In this document: in pieces, positions 13,201 to 24,640 of the stretch | Layout: each line of letters begins with the position of its first letter | Position numbering within the stretch: the first letter of the stretch is position 1 | DNA from: Cryptomeria japonica | Lineage: Eukaryota; Streptophyta; Pinopsida; Cupressales; Cupressaceae | Assembly: GCF_030272615.1 (NCBI RefSeq) | Contig: NW_026729149.1 | Coordinates: forward strand, 1 to 64,000 | DNA length: 64,000 bases | Reading direction: 5' to 3' | Program-made: the position numbers and the translations under genes | Notes under the pieces: generated by a model | Told to the model about the DNA's origin: nothing | What the model saw: only the letters and a program-made list of their open reading frames with translations | Databases searched by the model: none

Positions 13201-14072
13201 TGATCACCATCAAATATTGAAACATAGATAAATTGCCCTATCACTTTTTATTGCTACCTTCTTCTTTAGCTACGGCGGAATCTAATGATTTCTTCAAATA
13301 CAAAACATAGATAAATTTCCCAACCTCTTTCTATTGCTACCTTCTTCAACTATTGCTAGATCTAATGATTTCTTCTTCTTCATCTTTGGCTGGGTCTAAT
13401 AATTCTTTCTTCAACTATGGTTGGATCTAATGATTTCTTCAATGCTAATTCACAAGAAAACAAAACACAAATAAGTCATTATATATTTATACCTTCGTCT
13501 TTAGCTACCTTCTTGTTTAGCTATGGATGGATTAGGAGACTACATGAGCTTCTTATGAAATATCAAAACATAAAATTAAAACACAAATAAATTGCCCTAT
13601 TGATTCAAGAGATTACAAGAGTTTAATATGAAACAAAAATAAATTGCCCGATTGATTTATGAAATTAGAATATTTTCTTGAGCAAATAACAAAACCCAAC
13701 TAAATTGCCCTACTATTCAAGAGATTACCAGAGCTTCTTGATCAAATAGCAAAACACAAATAAATTGGCCTATTAATTCAAGCTTCTGAATCACCATCAA
13801 ATGTCAAAACACAAAATATAGATCAATTACCCTATTGATTCAACAAATTACAAGCCCTATTGTTCTATTGATTCAACATATTACAATAGCTTCTTGATAC
13901 ATTTTCAACAAATTACCCTATATTGCCCTGTTGTTCTATTGATTCAACAAATTACAAGACTAACTCATAATGAAAAAATTAGGATTCCCTCATTATATAG
14001 ACTTCAAAAATATATCCTAAAAACTTGAAAATAAAGAAAAAAACTAAAACAGATTCTTCTTGATCAAATATC
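10225..14072 (+). repeat. repeat X, copy A (non-coding, tandem-rich)
   Basis: This is a ~3.85 kb AT-rich repeat shared with 19748-23715 and 60175-64000. Its first part is unique sequence. It continues with tandem ~225 bp units that contain the phrase TATAGAGGTGTTAGATACAT (near 11910 and 12115). The last ~1.8 kb is built from degenerate ~60 bp phrases. Positions 10440-10640 differ from copies B and C. No conserved ORF is visible on either strand. It is joined directly to repeat Y at about 14073. It could be an LTR-like module of a non-autonomous element. Confidence 0.75.
12300..14072 (+). repeat. degenerate ~60 bp phrase array within repeat X copy A
   Basis: The array repeats a core such as ATTGATTCAAGAGATTACAA, GAGCTTCTTGATCAAATA and AAAACACAAATAAATTGCCC. 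It alternates with a second phrase (ATTGCTACCTTCTTC, then GGATCTAATGATTTCTTC). Units are shuffled and partly deleted rather than a clean satellite. Equivalent arrays lie at about 21420-23460 and 61900-64000. Confidence 0.8.
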
Positions 14073-16303
14073 CAACAATAGAGGCCTTGCTGCTGCCACA
14101 CAAGAACCACCAGTGAGAAGAAAGGAAGCAACTGATCCACAAGACAAGAACACTTTTGCAAGGAAGGAATAGGATGGCCACAAGAACCAACAACAGAAAA
14201 AGCTACCGTAGAAACCATTCCCTCATAAGTCTGTACTGACATATAACACGGAATTAGCAACAACTTTGTTAAAAGTGCCCAGATTTGCAGCTAATAGGAA
14301 TTTGCAACACATATTTCATAAAAAATTGCTTGGAGTTGCAACAAATTGGACAAAAAATAAAGAAAGGATACATTGTTGTTGTTCCAAAAGAGCCAAGAAC
14401 AGAAACCAAAGCAACTTCTAATAGCTAACATTTGCTGAATGCCATCTCTAGCACAATATCTCTCTTTCTTGATTTGCCTTGTATACATCAGAGCATTTTT
14501 TGGATGTATACTGATCCACGTGACTGATAGAGAGCTCATAATGCAGTAAATGCATGTTGCAATCCACATGATGCTCATAATTTGGGTCTCTTAATTTAGC
14601 ATACATCTATGGCAACATTTGAGCAATGCTAGGTATTCTTGGGGTACTTTTTTCAAAAGATTGAAGCAGCAAGCGTTGACGACAGTAAATAAGAATGTCC
14701 TTTTACATGTGCTTTGCTCTCATTTGTAATACAAGCAGCCCTTCTAGTCTCCATATCTCATCAAATGCTCCCTTTTGCACTAGATTTATTACAAGAGTGA
14801 CTCATGGCCTTAAAGCATTAAATATTCAAACAAAGGAAATCCATTTTGGGAGAAAGTGCATTCAGTGGTCTATGTTATGCATGATCCACATTTTCTATGA
14901 GAGTACCCGCTGCATGAGAACATGCAGCATGTTCAGTTTGGGGGAGAAGCTGATGTGCAGTCTTTTGCATGTGTGTCATACCACAAATCTTGTGACCATT
15001 CATAACTTTTTCTGTATGAGATTGTGGGGATAAGAAAGCAGCATATGGTGTAACATTTTGAAGATTATTTTAGAGCATCATAGCACATATTTAAGGCAGC
15101 CACAACAAGAGGCAACCATGTAAGTTTTAGTCTGGTCTACTACTATTTAGTAATATTTTGAGGTAGTACATTTAGAGCCATCTCAATACTAGCATTTGGA
15201 AACATTTTGGCATCAATGCTGAGGTAGATATTGTAAACGGGTTGGGCAGATTTGAACGTATTTGAACAATAGTACTTCTTGCATGTATATTTTATGTTTG
15301 CCACCAATACTTAGAAATTCAATAATTAGAGGGCATTTTTAATATGTTGGGCAAGTGTTTTTGTTACGTGGTTAATTGTTGAGCCATTGTATGGTTTCAA
15401 CTATGCATTTGTTTGGAGTGACATTAACATTTGAGAACAAACAATACTGTTCATAGTGGTTCTGGGTAGATAACATTGTGAGACAGTCATCCTAAATTAT
15501 TGTTCATATACCCAAACAAAGCCATTAGAAGAAGTATCATGTGGTCAACTGTTCGAGCATACCGTTGCAATTGTATTTGTTGAAATTTGATTGGTGACTG
15601 GCCTTAGACCACCATAGATAAGCCCAACATGTTTTTAAAAGTACTAAAAAAGGTTTCATCATGTCTTGAGATCTGAGAACTGGGTTCTTGTGATTTTTGG
15701 AGAGCGAATTCATAAAATCATAATGAACAAACCAAATGAATTTCTCACCTATCTAGTGCACAATTTTCAAGAAATTAGCCACTGTCACCTATATCCAATT
15801 TGCCTTTCACTTGAGATCCGTGCATATGTTGGCTCTGATCTTTAGATGGGAAATGCACTATATGAAAAGAAACAAAGACACAAAGATATAGGCAATTCTA
15901 GTTCATGATTTCCTAGAAAATGACCACTGTCACCTAAAGCCATTTTCCTTTTATCTAGAAATACATGTATAAAAAAGCTCTAACTTTTGTCATAGAAATG
16001 CAATGGGATAGTTGAAACCTGCCTGCAAAATTTTAGAAAACCCAGTTTCACTTTGTGAGAAAATGGTTAAGAAAAACATTACTGCAATTTGTGATGCAAT
16101 TCCACTAGAATCGCTTGCAGTCAGTTTGAAAGTGCTTCTCAGCAAGAAGTTTTGTATTCTATCATCATCATCAGTTGGGTTACCATAAAAGTGCTAACAA
16201 GTGATTTTATTTATTATGCATTGAAAAATGGAAGCAACATTCAATTTGGGTTGGTGAATTCATAATAGTGGGTTACACTTTCAGCGATGAAAAAAAGGTT
16301 GTC
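14073..16303 (+). repeat. repeat Y, copy A
   Basis: This ~2.2 kb repeat is nearly identical to 57829-60109. Short open frames such as 14291-14578 (minus) are kept in copy C only because the DNA is so similar; they match no family I know. About 54 bp present in copy C (58651-58712) are missing here. The match to copy C ends at AAGGTTGTC near 16303. Confidence 0.8.
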
Positions 16304-17640
16304 ATTTGACAAAAATAAAATTTTACATCCTTTCAAATGAATGGGATATTTCGAGCGAAGAGATATTTGTGTTCGCTCAAAAGAAGTATTTCGAAATGAA
16401 TGGCCCTATTTTGGTGGGTTCATTCGAAGGTCTCGTTGGCCTATTTTTTTATTAATAAAAAAAGGGTTTGAGTGAATAGCCCCTTCAAATGAACTCTTTG
16501 ATATAGGGTCCTTTATAAAAAAAAAGGTATAATTGTTAAAAATGACAGTTACATTGCCGTTTTTGATATCAATGAAGAGGAGCCAAACCAACCTACAAAC
16601 ATTGAACCAAAAATAGCTTTATCAACTACAAATTCATCTCATTCACATCTACACTAGGTTGGTGATCCAAGCTTCTTTGTTCCATCCAATTTCATTCATT
16701 TAGCTCATTCTCATTCAGCTCTTGCTTTGAATGATTTCAATTTCATCTAAGTTTCTATTTGTATCTTTCATTGTCTATTCATGAATGTTCTCTTTGTATC
16801 TTTTATCATATATTCATGTGTGTTCTTTATGTGATCTTTTTGTTGAACTGTGAGAGTTAATAGAGATAAAAGATAAAAGATAAAAATTTTCATAAAAACT
16901 CTTGATAATGTTGCTCCTATAAAAACTAAGATTTTCAACTCAACTTGTTACCTGTTGGTGAATACAAATTTAACCCTAGGAGAACTAAACATTTATCAAG
17001 AGTATAGCGAAATGGTGGAGGTGCGATTTATCACCAACACTAACATGTATTAAAAATGTTTGTAAAGTGATTTCCTCACAAGAATTATGTTCCAACTGAG
17101 TCATTAAGTTAGTAAGACTGACTTTATTCAAACCTTTGCTAAACTAACATATTCACAAGCATTGTACCCCAATGGAGCCTATAGTGTAACAGGATTCAAT
17201 ATCATATTTTTAAGAGACATGACTGTACAAATGTGGTCCCAATAGCTCAACAATATAGTAAGAAATTCAATGAAAAATACTTTAAACAAAAATTCCTCAA
17301 ATAGGCATTAAAATGAAGTAATAAGCATTAGTTCATGGTTATGGGTGAACAAGAAGTAATTATAAGTAGATAAAATATTGTGTAAGAAGATGAAATTTCA
17401 ACAACGCAACAATTTCATTGTAGTCTACCCTAGGCAATTGTCAATATCCTTTGGCTACAATCCTTGCCTTATGTTTTTGCACACCACGATTTACATGCAA
17501 TTTTATTTTGTAAAATCATTTAACTATCATCACATATTTTTTCGTATGGAATACTCCCTAACTCTCATGTTTGATTATTTCAATAGCATCTATTTTCTCA
17601 TCCATTGCATTTACTAGAATTTATTCTTTCATTGCTTCTT
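16304..17640. other. unclassified sequence next to the degraded copia, with inverted repeats
   Basis: No coding segment is convincing here. The stretch contains a short hairpin (GAGCGAA at 16353-16359 with TTCGCTC at 16372-16378). It also has two interleaved inverted pairs: 16898-16910 with 16990-17003, and TGTTGGTGA at 16953-16961 with TCACCAACA at 17031-17039. It may be what remains of the 3' region and LTR of the minus-strand copia that follows. Confidence 0.35.
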
Positions 17641-17649
17641 CAAAATTAA

Positions 17650-19800
17650 TTGGATCATCTACATGTGAATATAAGAAAAAAAAAAGAAGTCATAGTTGCA
17701 TTATTTTCATCTTCATTTTTCTCATTAATCTCTCTTAAACTTATTATTTTGGTCTTCGTAAGCTTTCTAATGTGTGTTTTGACCTGTCACTTGAACTTGT
17801 GGAATGTGAGCTTTATGGTCCAACACCAAGAGTCCCAATTGAAGATGGTATTTGTTGAACATTGATGGAGCATTTTATTTAGTGCGTAGGGCTACCCTTA
17901 TGCTTGAGGATAGTATCACTTGACCAATTTGTTAACCTTGAATGGGTGTAGTAGGAGTGACATTTAGAGGAGTACATACTGGTATAAAATCTTTGTTTTC
18001 TTCTCATGGTAAGTTGGTTGTAATATTGATTGTTTTATCCAAACTTACATCCCATGCTTCATCTTCTATAGATTGCACACCTCTAGTGATTATGACTCTC
18101 TTGATTATTGGATTATGTATCTTTTTTTCCTTTGATTCATCACTATAACCTATAAATATGTATTTTTCTCCTTTGTTATCTAGTTTTCTTCTTTATTCAT
18201 CTAGGACTTATACATATGCCACACATATATATACTCTCATATGAGAAATATTATGTTTTCTTCCACTTCATGTTTCTTCCAAAATTTATATTGGTGACGC
18301 TTTTGATGAAACATCTATTCATTATACATGTTGTACATGCTACAAGTTCAACCCAATACTCATTTATGAAGTGTGTTGCTTTCAACATGTTCCTTGATAT
18401 TTCCATGATTGTCCCACTTTTCGTGCCAGCCACACCATTTTGTTGAAGGGTATACCTTGTGGTAAATTGTTTGTGGATACCTTTATGTGGAATCATCATT
18501 GAATGTGAAGAAGTAGTAGGTTCCAGTAATTGAAGGTATTTCCATTGGTCCATACAAATATGAGTGAACAATCTCCAATGGCATTTTTGCACGTATAGAC
18601 CTTCATATTCCCTATTTTGTTTACCCAAGATACAACCTTCACATATTCTATTTTGTTTTTCTATTAAGGGCAACCCCTTGACCATTATTTTCTTATATAA
18701 TATAAGTTTGAACCTCCAATGTTTAAGTGTTCAATTCATAAGTTCCATAAGCAATTTTCATCTTTAATTTCTTCATCAAAGATTATTTGGGCGATTGTTG
18801 TAGTTTTCTCTTCTTCCTCTCGTGAGTTTGTTGAAGGATGTTCTTGAGCAAATTCTACCTTCAAATTTGGTTTAAACCTTAAGGAAAATATTTTATTGCT
18901 TCTCATTAGGACCTTGGCTATAAGATGGTTACTAGGAAATTTATCTAAAATTGTGTGGTTTTTTTATGAAAAATATTCTATGCCCCTTTTGAACAAGCTA
19001 CTCTATACTCATGAATTTATGCTTCAAGCTAGGAAAAAAATACACATTTGAGGTAAAAAATATCCACCCTTGTTAGGTTAGAATGTTGAAATTTTCTTTT
19101 CCTATAACTAAAACTTTGTTATCATTCCCAAATCTGACATCTAATTTTACACTTCCATCCAAACTAGAAAATAGTTCTAAGTTCCATATCGTATGATTGC
19201 TACAATAGCAGTGTAATAACCATGTCTTTTTCATTTTCTTGTGCAACATAAAAAGCGATTCACATATTTCTTTGGTAAAATTGGACTTTTTTTTGTCTAG
19301 AATCATATTGTTTCTTGCTAAATTCATTTAAATAATGCTCATAGTTCTTGTAGTGATGATATTAAATTGAAGAATTATCATACCCTTGGTTCTGAGGCTG
19401 ATTTGGAGTTGACATTTGATGGTTTCCTCTTCCACTTAAGTTCTCACTTGAGTTTGATGATTTGGTTCTTCCACTTCTATATGAGTTTCTTTTTCTACCT
19501 TTGAAATTTGATCTTTATCTACTTCTACCATGGTTGATTAAGATTTGTGTCTTGAAGGCATGCTCCAACCTTGAATTTGCTGACCGACTTATCCTATGCT
19601 TATGAGAAATGAGAGATGCATGCAACTGATCATCTAAAAATTGTGAAAGATTAACTGTTTCTTCTGTGGCCACCACAATAGATTCAAATCTTTTAAGAAA
19701 AGTTTTTATAATTTTCTCAGCCACTCTCCTATCTTCAAGAGTTCCAACATGTAATCTTGTGAACAAAACAATGCCTCCATTATGATTACCCAATAGTTAT
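17650..19800 (-). pseudogene. degraded Ty1/copia gag-integrase fragment
   Basis: The minus strand reads through copia domains in order. A gag segment lies at 19793-19515 (EDRRVAEKIIKTFLKRFESIV, then ATEETVNLSQFLDDQLHASL). The GAG-pre-integrase motif with its CEGC...GKQNR ligands is near 18685-18600. The integrase segment is near 18470-18250 (TLQQNGVAGTKSGTIMEISRNML...NRCFIKSV). The integrase tail is near 18148-18060 (GYSDESKEKKIHNP...RVIITRGV). Stops and shifts separate them. The highly conserved QQNGVAE glutamate is Gly here, so the catalytic triad is broken. RT and RNase H are absent, and gag is cut at its N-terminal side where repeat X copy B begins. It sits between repeat Y (copy A) and repeat X (copy B), and replaces about 200 bp that joins Y to X in copy C. 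Confidence 0.8.
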
Positions 19801-22800
19801 AATTTTTGCTATTAAACTGAAGAAACTGAACAAATCAAAAGAGCATTAAATGATATGTATAAGAAATCTACAAAGAAGATTATGAAATATGTTTTTCGTT
19901 TCAAGACTGCAGGTTTTTTTTTGGAGTGAATAAGAAGACACGGTAAGCTGAAAGAGAATGTAATACAAACCAATTTCTGAGTCTTTCATTGGTCTTGTAT
20001 GCAGCTATCTGCTGTCTCGAGCTACTTCCCACGCCATTCAACACTTCTTCAGCCTGCATAGCGCTTTGATTTTCTTGTCTTTTTTCCCAGGTTGGCTGCC
20101 TTCCAGATGCTTAAGCAGCCTTCTAACTTCTTCATTTTTTCTAATGTTGTTTTAAAACTGCACATATATATGACTATATTAATTTTTATATCTCATCTAT
20201 TTCAACCTTGCCTTAGAAACATCAAACAAAAACTAAGAATGAAAACAAAACCATTAACTTGAAAACCATATACATTGAACACTTTAAAAAATATTAAATA
20301 TAATCATGTTATTAAATATATCACATTGTAAACTAAAACAAAAAAAATAATCATGTTATTAAAATATATTCTAAATAAAATTTTAAAATTGTATTTAGTA
20401 TTTTCAAATTTTATAAAAATTTGTAAAACAAAAGAGAGAAAGGAAATCTAAATTATATGAAATATAGCATTATTTTGCTTTTCTCTAGAGTACAAAATTT
20501 TAACACATAGGATTAGAACCCTTAAAATGGAGATTGTTGACAACAAGAGAAGACTACATAATCCAATTGGGGTTATTATTCAATGGGTGGGTGTTTCTGG
20601 ATGGGTGGAGGTTTCTCAAAGCTATACCTAGGAAGGCTATATATTCCAGACATCTTTATGAATAGATTGCGATATTTTATAGACATCTTAGGAATGGATT
20701 GCTAATTTTACCTATCTTGTTAACAAAATCATATACTCATTGTAATCATTATAATGATTCACTCTAATTATTATTCTCCTCTTGATGTTTGGTAATCAAT
20801 ATAATTGGAAATTTCAAATTAATTGTATCAAAACATTAGGAAGCATTATTATGGTAATAAAGTCAATTAAATATGGATCCACACTGATAATAAAAGAAAC
20901 ATAATTGCAATGCAAATAAATTATTCTATTGATTAATAGATTACAACAATTTCTTTATAATGAATGAACTACAATTGCTACATCATATAGAGGTGTTAGA
21001 TACATTCAAAGAGTTCAAAAGCTTATCTTAAACATATTCCTCAGTAATTAATCTATCAAGCAATACTTTGGTAATAAATTCAGTTAATTATAAATGCATC
21101 AAATGGAGAATCCATACAAGAAATAAAAGAAATGCAGAATTGGATAAATTGTTCTACTGATTCAATAGATAATGAATGAACTACAATTCTCACATTATAT
21201 AGAGGTGTTAGATACATTCAAAGACTTCTAGAAACTTGTCTTGGAAAAATTACATGATTAGTCTCCCCTATTATGTGTGGTTATTACCACTTTCTCTCCT
21301 TCTATAGAGGGCTTCAATTATTTTTTGACAAAACATTGTGACCTTTTCTATGTCTCAGATATAAATTTCTCAAACAAATTGATGTTAGTGGCTTTATGAG
21401 ATACCCTCAAAAACTTCAATATCCCAAGAACTAAAAAACAAATAAATATCCCTATTGATTAAAGCGATTAAAATACCTATATCAAATAACATAACATATA
21501 TAAATCGCCTTATTGTTTCAAGAGATTACATTTATTTCTTGATAACCATCAAATATATTACAAAAGATTTTTGATCAACATCAAATATCAAAACATAGAT
21601 AAATTGCCTTGATAATGATTTCTTTAGTGCTTCTTCACTCATAATTAAAACACAAACAAATTGCTCTATTGGTTCAAAAGATTACAATAACTTCTTGACA
21701 AAATATCAAAACATAGATAAATTGCTATGTTGATTCAAGAAATTACAAGACCTTCTTGATCACATATCAAAAGACACATAAATTTCTCTATTCATTCAAG
21801 AGATTACAAGAGATTCTTGATTAAATAATGAAACACAGATAAAACAACCTATTGATTCAAGAGATTACAATAGCTTCTTAATTAGCATCAAATATCAAAA
21901 CATAGATAACTTACCCTATCACCTTTTATTGCTACCTTCTTCTTTAGCTATGGCCGGATTTAATGATTTCTTCAAAAGCCTCTTGATCACCATCAAATAC
22001 CAAAACACAAATAAAATTCCCTACCACCTTTTATTGCTACCTTCTTCAACTATGGTTGGGTCTAATGATTCCTTCTTCTTCAGCTATGATTGCTATGACT
22101 AGATCTAATACTTTCAGTGCTTCTTCACATAAAATTAAAACACAAATAATGGAGATTACAAGAGCTTATTATGAAATGTCAAAAAAAAAAATTAAAACAC
22201 AAATAAATTTCCCTATTTATTACAAGAGCTTCTTGATCAAATAGTTTAACACAAATAAATTGCCCCATTGATTCAAGAGATTACAATAGCTTCTTGATCA
22301 CCATCAAATATGGAAACATAGATAAATTACCCTATCACTTTTTATTGCTACCTTCTTCTTTATCTACGGCTGGATCTAATGATTTCTTCAAATACAAAAC
22401 ATAGATAAATTTCCCTACTACTTTTTATTTCTACCTTCTTCAACTATGGCTAGATCTAATGATTTCTTCTTCTTCATCTATGGCTGGGTCTAATAATTCT
22501 TTCTTCAACTATGGTTGGATCTAATGATTTCTTCAGTGTTTTTTCACATGAAAATAAAACACAAATAAGTTATTCTATATTTCTACCTTCTTCTTTAGCT
22601 ATGGATGGATCTATTTCAGGAGATTACAAGAGCTTCTTATGAAATATCAAAACACAAAATTGAAACACAAATAAGTTGCCTTATTGATTATAAGAGATTC
22701 TTGATCAAATAATTTAACATAGATAAACTGCCCTATTGATTCAAGTTATTATAACAACTGCTTGATCACCATAAATTATAAAAGCATAAATAAATTGCCC

Positions 22801-23570
22801 TGTAAGTTTTTACTGCTACCTTCTTCTCTAGCTATTGCTAGATATAATGGTTTATTCAAAATCTTCTTGATCACCATCAAATATCAAAACACAGATAAAT
22901 TGTCTTTATCACTTTTTATTGATACCTTATTCAACTGTGACTGGATCTAATGATTCCTTCTTCTTCAGCTATGGCTGGATCTAATGATTTCTTCATAGAA
23001 AATTAAAACAACAGATATATTACCCTATATTGCTACCTTCTTCTTCAGCGATGGATGGATCAGGAGACTACATGAGCTTCTTATGAAATATCAAAACACA
23101 AAATCAAAACACAAAATTAAAATGCAAATAAATTGTTCTATTGATTCAAGAGATTACAAGAGTTTAATATGAAACACAAATAAATTGCCCTCTTGATTTA
23201 AGAAATTAGAAGAGTTGCTTGATCAAATAACAAAACCCAACTAAATTGCCCTACCGTTCAGGAGATTACAATAGCTCCTTGATCAAATAGCAAAACACAA
23301 ATTAATTGCCCTATTAACTCAAGCTTCTCGATCACCATCAAATGTCAAAACGCAAAATATAGATCAATTATCCTATTTATTCAACATATTACAAGCCCTA
23401 TTGTTCTATTGATTCAATATATTACAATAGCTCCTTGAAGCATTTTCAAAGATCAGACTAACTCATAATGAAAAAATTAGGATTGCCTCATTATATAGAC
23501 TTCAAAAAATATCCTAAAATCTTGAAAATAAGAAAAAAACTAAAACAGATTCTTCTTGATCAAATATCAA
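19748..23570 (+). repeat. repeat X, copy B
   Basis: This copy is homologous to 10225-14072 and 60175-64000. The homology starts at AATCTTGTGAACAAAAC. It is closer to copy C than to copy A over most of its length. It includes a coding-looking stretch on the minus strand (about 20150-19975) that is partly deleted in copy C and replaced in copy A. It ends with TTCTTGATCAAATATC, where copy A switches to repeat Y. Confidence 0.75.
19975..20155 (-). other. possible captured exon inside repeat X copy B
   Basis: The minus strand in one frame reads EKRQENQSAMQAEEVLNGVG then SSSRQQIAAYKTNERLRNWF. This amino-acid mix looks like ordinary soluble protein rather than low-complexity translation. Copy C keeps flanking parts (KKLEGCLGIWKAANLGK, then EKRQENPSAKQAEEVLN) but lacks about 73 bp that encode the rest. 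I do not recognise the protein. It could be a gene fragment picked up by the repeat, or chance. Confidence 0.25.
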
Positions 23571-23715
23571 AGATCGGACCAATTGTCTGCCTCATTATTT
23601 AGACGTCTTCCAAAAACTTAGAAACTTGTTTTAAAAACTTAAAGATGAAAAAGAAACAACTAAAACAGATTTTAGAAAAAACTAAAACTTAAAAACTAAA
23701 ACAGATTTTACTCCC
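23571..23715 (+). repeat. tandem extension of the repeat X terminus
   Basis: The terminal phrase of repeat X (ATTATATAGACTTC ... AACTAAAACAGATT) recurs in diverged form. AACTAAAACAGATT-like words fall near 23537, 23657 and 23694. This suggests local duplication at the X end just downstream of the RING-H2 gene. Confidence 0.5.
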
Positions 23716-23782
23716 TAGTCATGCTAAATAAAACTAAGTGAAATGACTTGGCGACAAATAGCTTTTGATCTTCATTGATATT

Positions 23783-24169
23783 CTAAATGTCGACACTATC
23801 TTTGCTTTGTTTGGGAAATTCTGTTCTGCAGACAGGACAAGTATTCTGCCGCTCCAACCATTGGCGAATGCATTTAGTATGGAATATATGATTCTCATTA
23901 CAAGGCATCTCGCATGCTTGTTCCTCCACCAGAAAATTATCAAGGCAAATTGCACATATGGAGCCTTCACTAATATGCTTGTATGAGATTTCTTTCATCG
24001 TCTCCTTTCTTGCAGGTACATATCCGACTTCATCAAACACTTCATTGACTGCACTACGGAGTCTTTCAAGGAATGCATCCATGGTATTAGGATCACTCAG
24101 ATGATTTGCAAATGACCCATATGCGCCATCCTCTTCTCCTATCTGCCGAACAAAAGCTTCGACATCCAT
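23783..24169 (-). CDS. RING-H2 zinc finger protein, probable E3 ubiquitin ligase
   Basis: This is an intact single-exon ORF of 128 codons. The C-terminal half holds a complete C3H2C3 RING-H2 domain: C72, C75, C90, H94, H97, C100, C111 and C114, with the WL pair before the last cysteines and CPVCR. RING-H2 domains recruit a ubiquitin-charged E2. The N-terminal 70 residues are acidic with no membrane segment or signal peptide, so a soluble ligase is likely. The Cys-x3-His spacing is two residues longer than usual for plant RING-H2 proteins but allowed by the wider consensus. An upstream in-frame Met at 24286 would add 39 residues. I chose 24169 because a TATA box lies between the two Met codons. 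Plant RING-H2 ligases are often intronless, so this may be a real gene stranded among repeats, or a retrocopy. Function and target are unknown. Confidence 0.75.
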   Translation of the reverse strand: MDVEAFVRQIGEEDGAYGSFANHLSDPNTMDAFLERLRSAVNEVFDEVGYVPARKETMKEISYKHISEGSICAICLDNFLVEEQACEMPCNENHIFHTKCIRQWLERQNTCPVCRTEFPKQSKDSVDI

Positions 24170-24250
24170 ATTTCTTCTATTCGTTACTATTATTATACGG
24201 ATGATTGGGCTTAAAAAGTTTTGGTGTATGAACATAACATCTCCTCCCTC

Positions 24251-24258
24251 TATATATA
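24251..24258 (-). promoter_or_regulatory. TATA box of the RING-H2 gene
   Basis: TATATATA followed by AGAGGGAGG on the minus strand lies about 82 bp upstream of the chosen ATG. This spacing leaves room for a transcription start near 24220-24230 and a leader of 50-60 bases. Confidence 0.5.
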
Positions 24259-24299
24259 ATAAGCTTCCATACACCCTAAAGCTCATATATTAACTCTAC

Positions 24300-24640
24300 C
24301 AACTTTTTCATCAATTTCAATGTCACAAATTTTTAAAACCACGACCTTATTTTTATTAGATTTAGTCGAAATTCAACCCTCGTGCAAATTAATTTAATAT
24401 ATATAATTTCTTCTTTTCTTGGGCCTTGCAATGTGGGAGGTAGACCACTAGCATTGTGTTTATATAAGGCTCTAAAAATTCAAATTTCCATTATAATCTT
24501 AAAAGAAGAATGAAATCGTTAATGTTGAATATTAAATATTTCTTTAAAATATTAAAAAAAAATATTTAGAAGTTTATTACAAAATTTTTAGTACCTTTGT
24601 TTTAATATATTTGAACTCTTATATTTATTTAGATTAATAA
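24300..24640. other. AT-rich upstream region of the RING-H2 gene
   Basis: No ORF or known repeat is visible. It presumably holds distal promoter sequence, followed by very AT-rich DNA. Confidence 0.3.

Noticed and set aside
12300-14072. CRISPR-like regular repeats
   Set aside because: Units are degenerate, vary in length and lack unique spacers; the context is plant repeat DNA.
14291-15033. ORFs in repeat Y that are also open in copy C
   Set aside because: The two copies are almost identical DNA, so shared frames carry no evidence of coding; no family resemblance was seen.
22056-22244. Small plus-strand ORF also present at 62671-62859
   Set aside because: It falls within the phrase repeats of repeat X; conservation follows from the repeat copy relationship.
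24170-24286. N-terminal extension of the RING-H2 protein starting at 24286
   Set aside because: The TATA box at 24251-24258 would lie inside the coding region; the downstream Met fits the promoter better.
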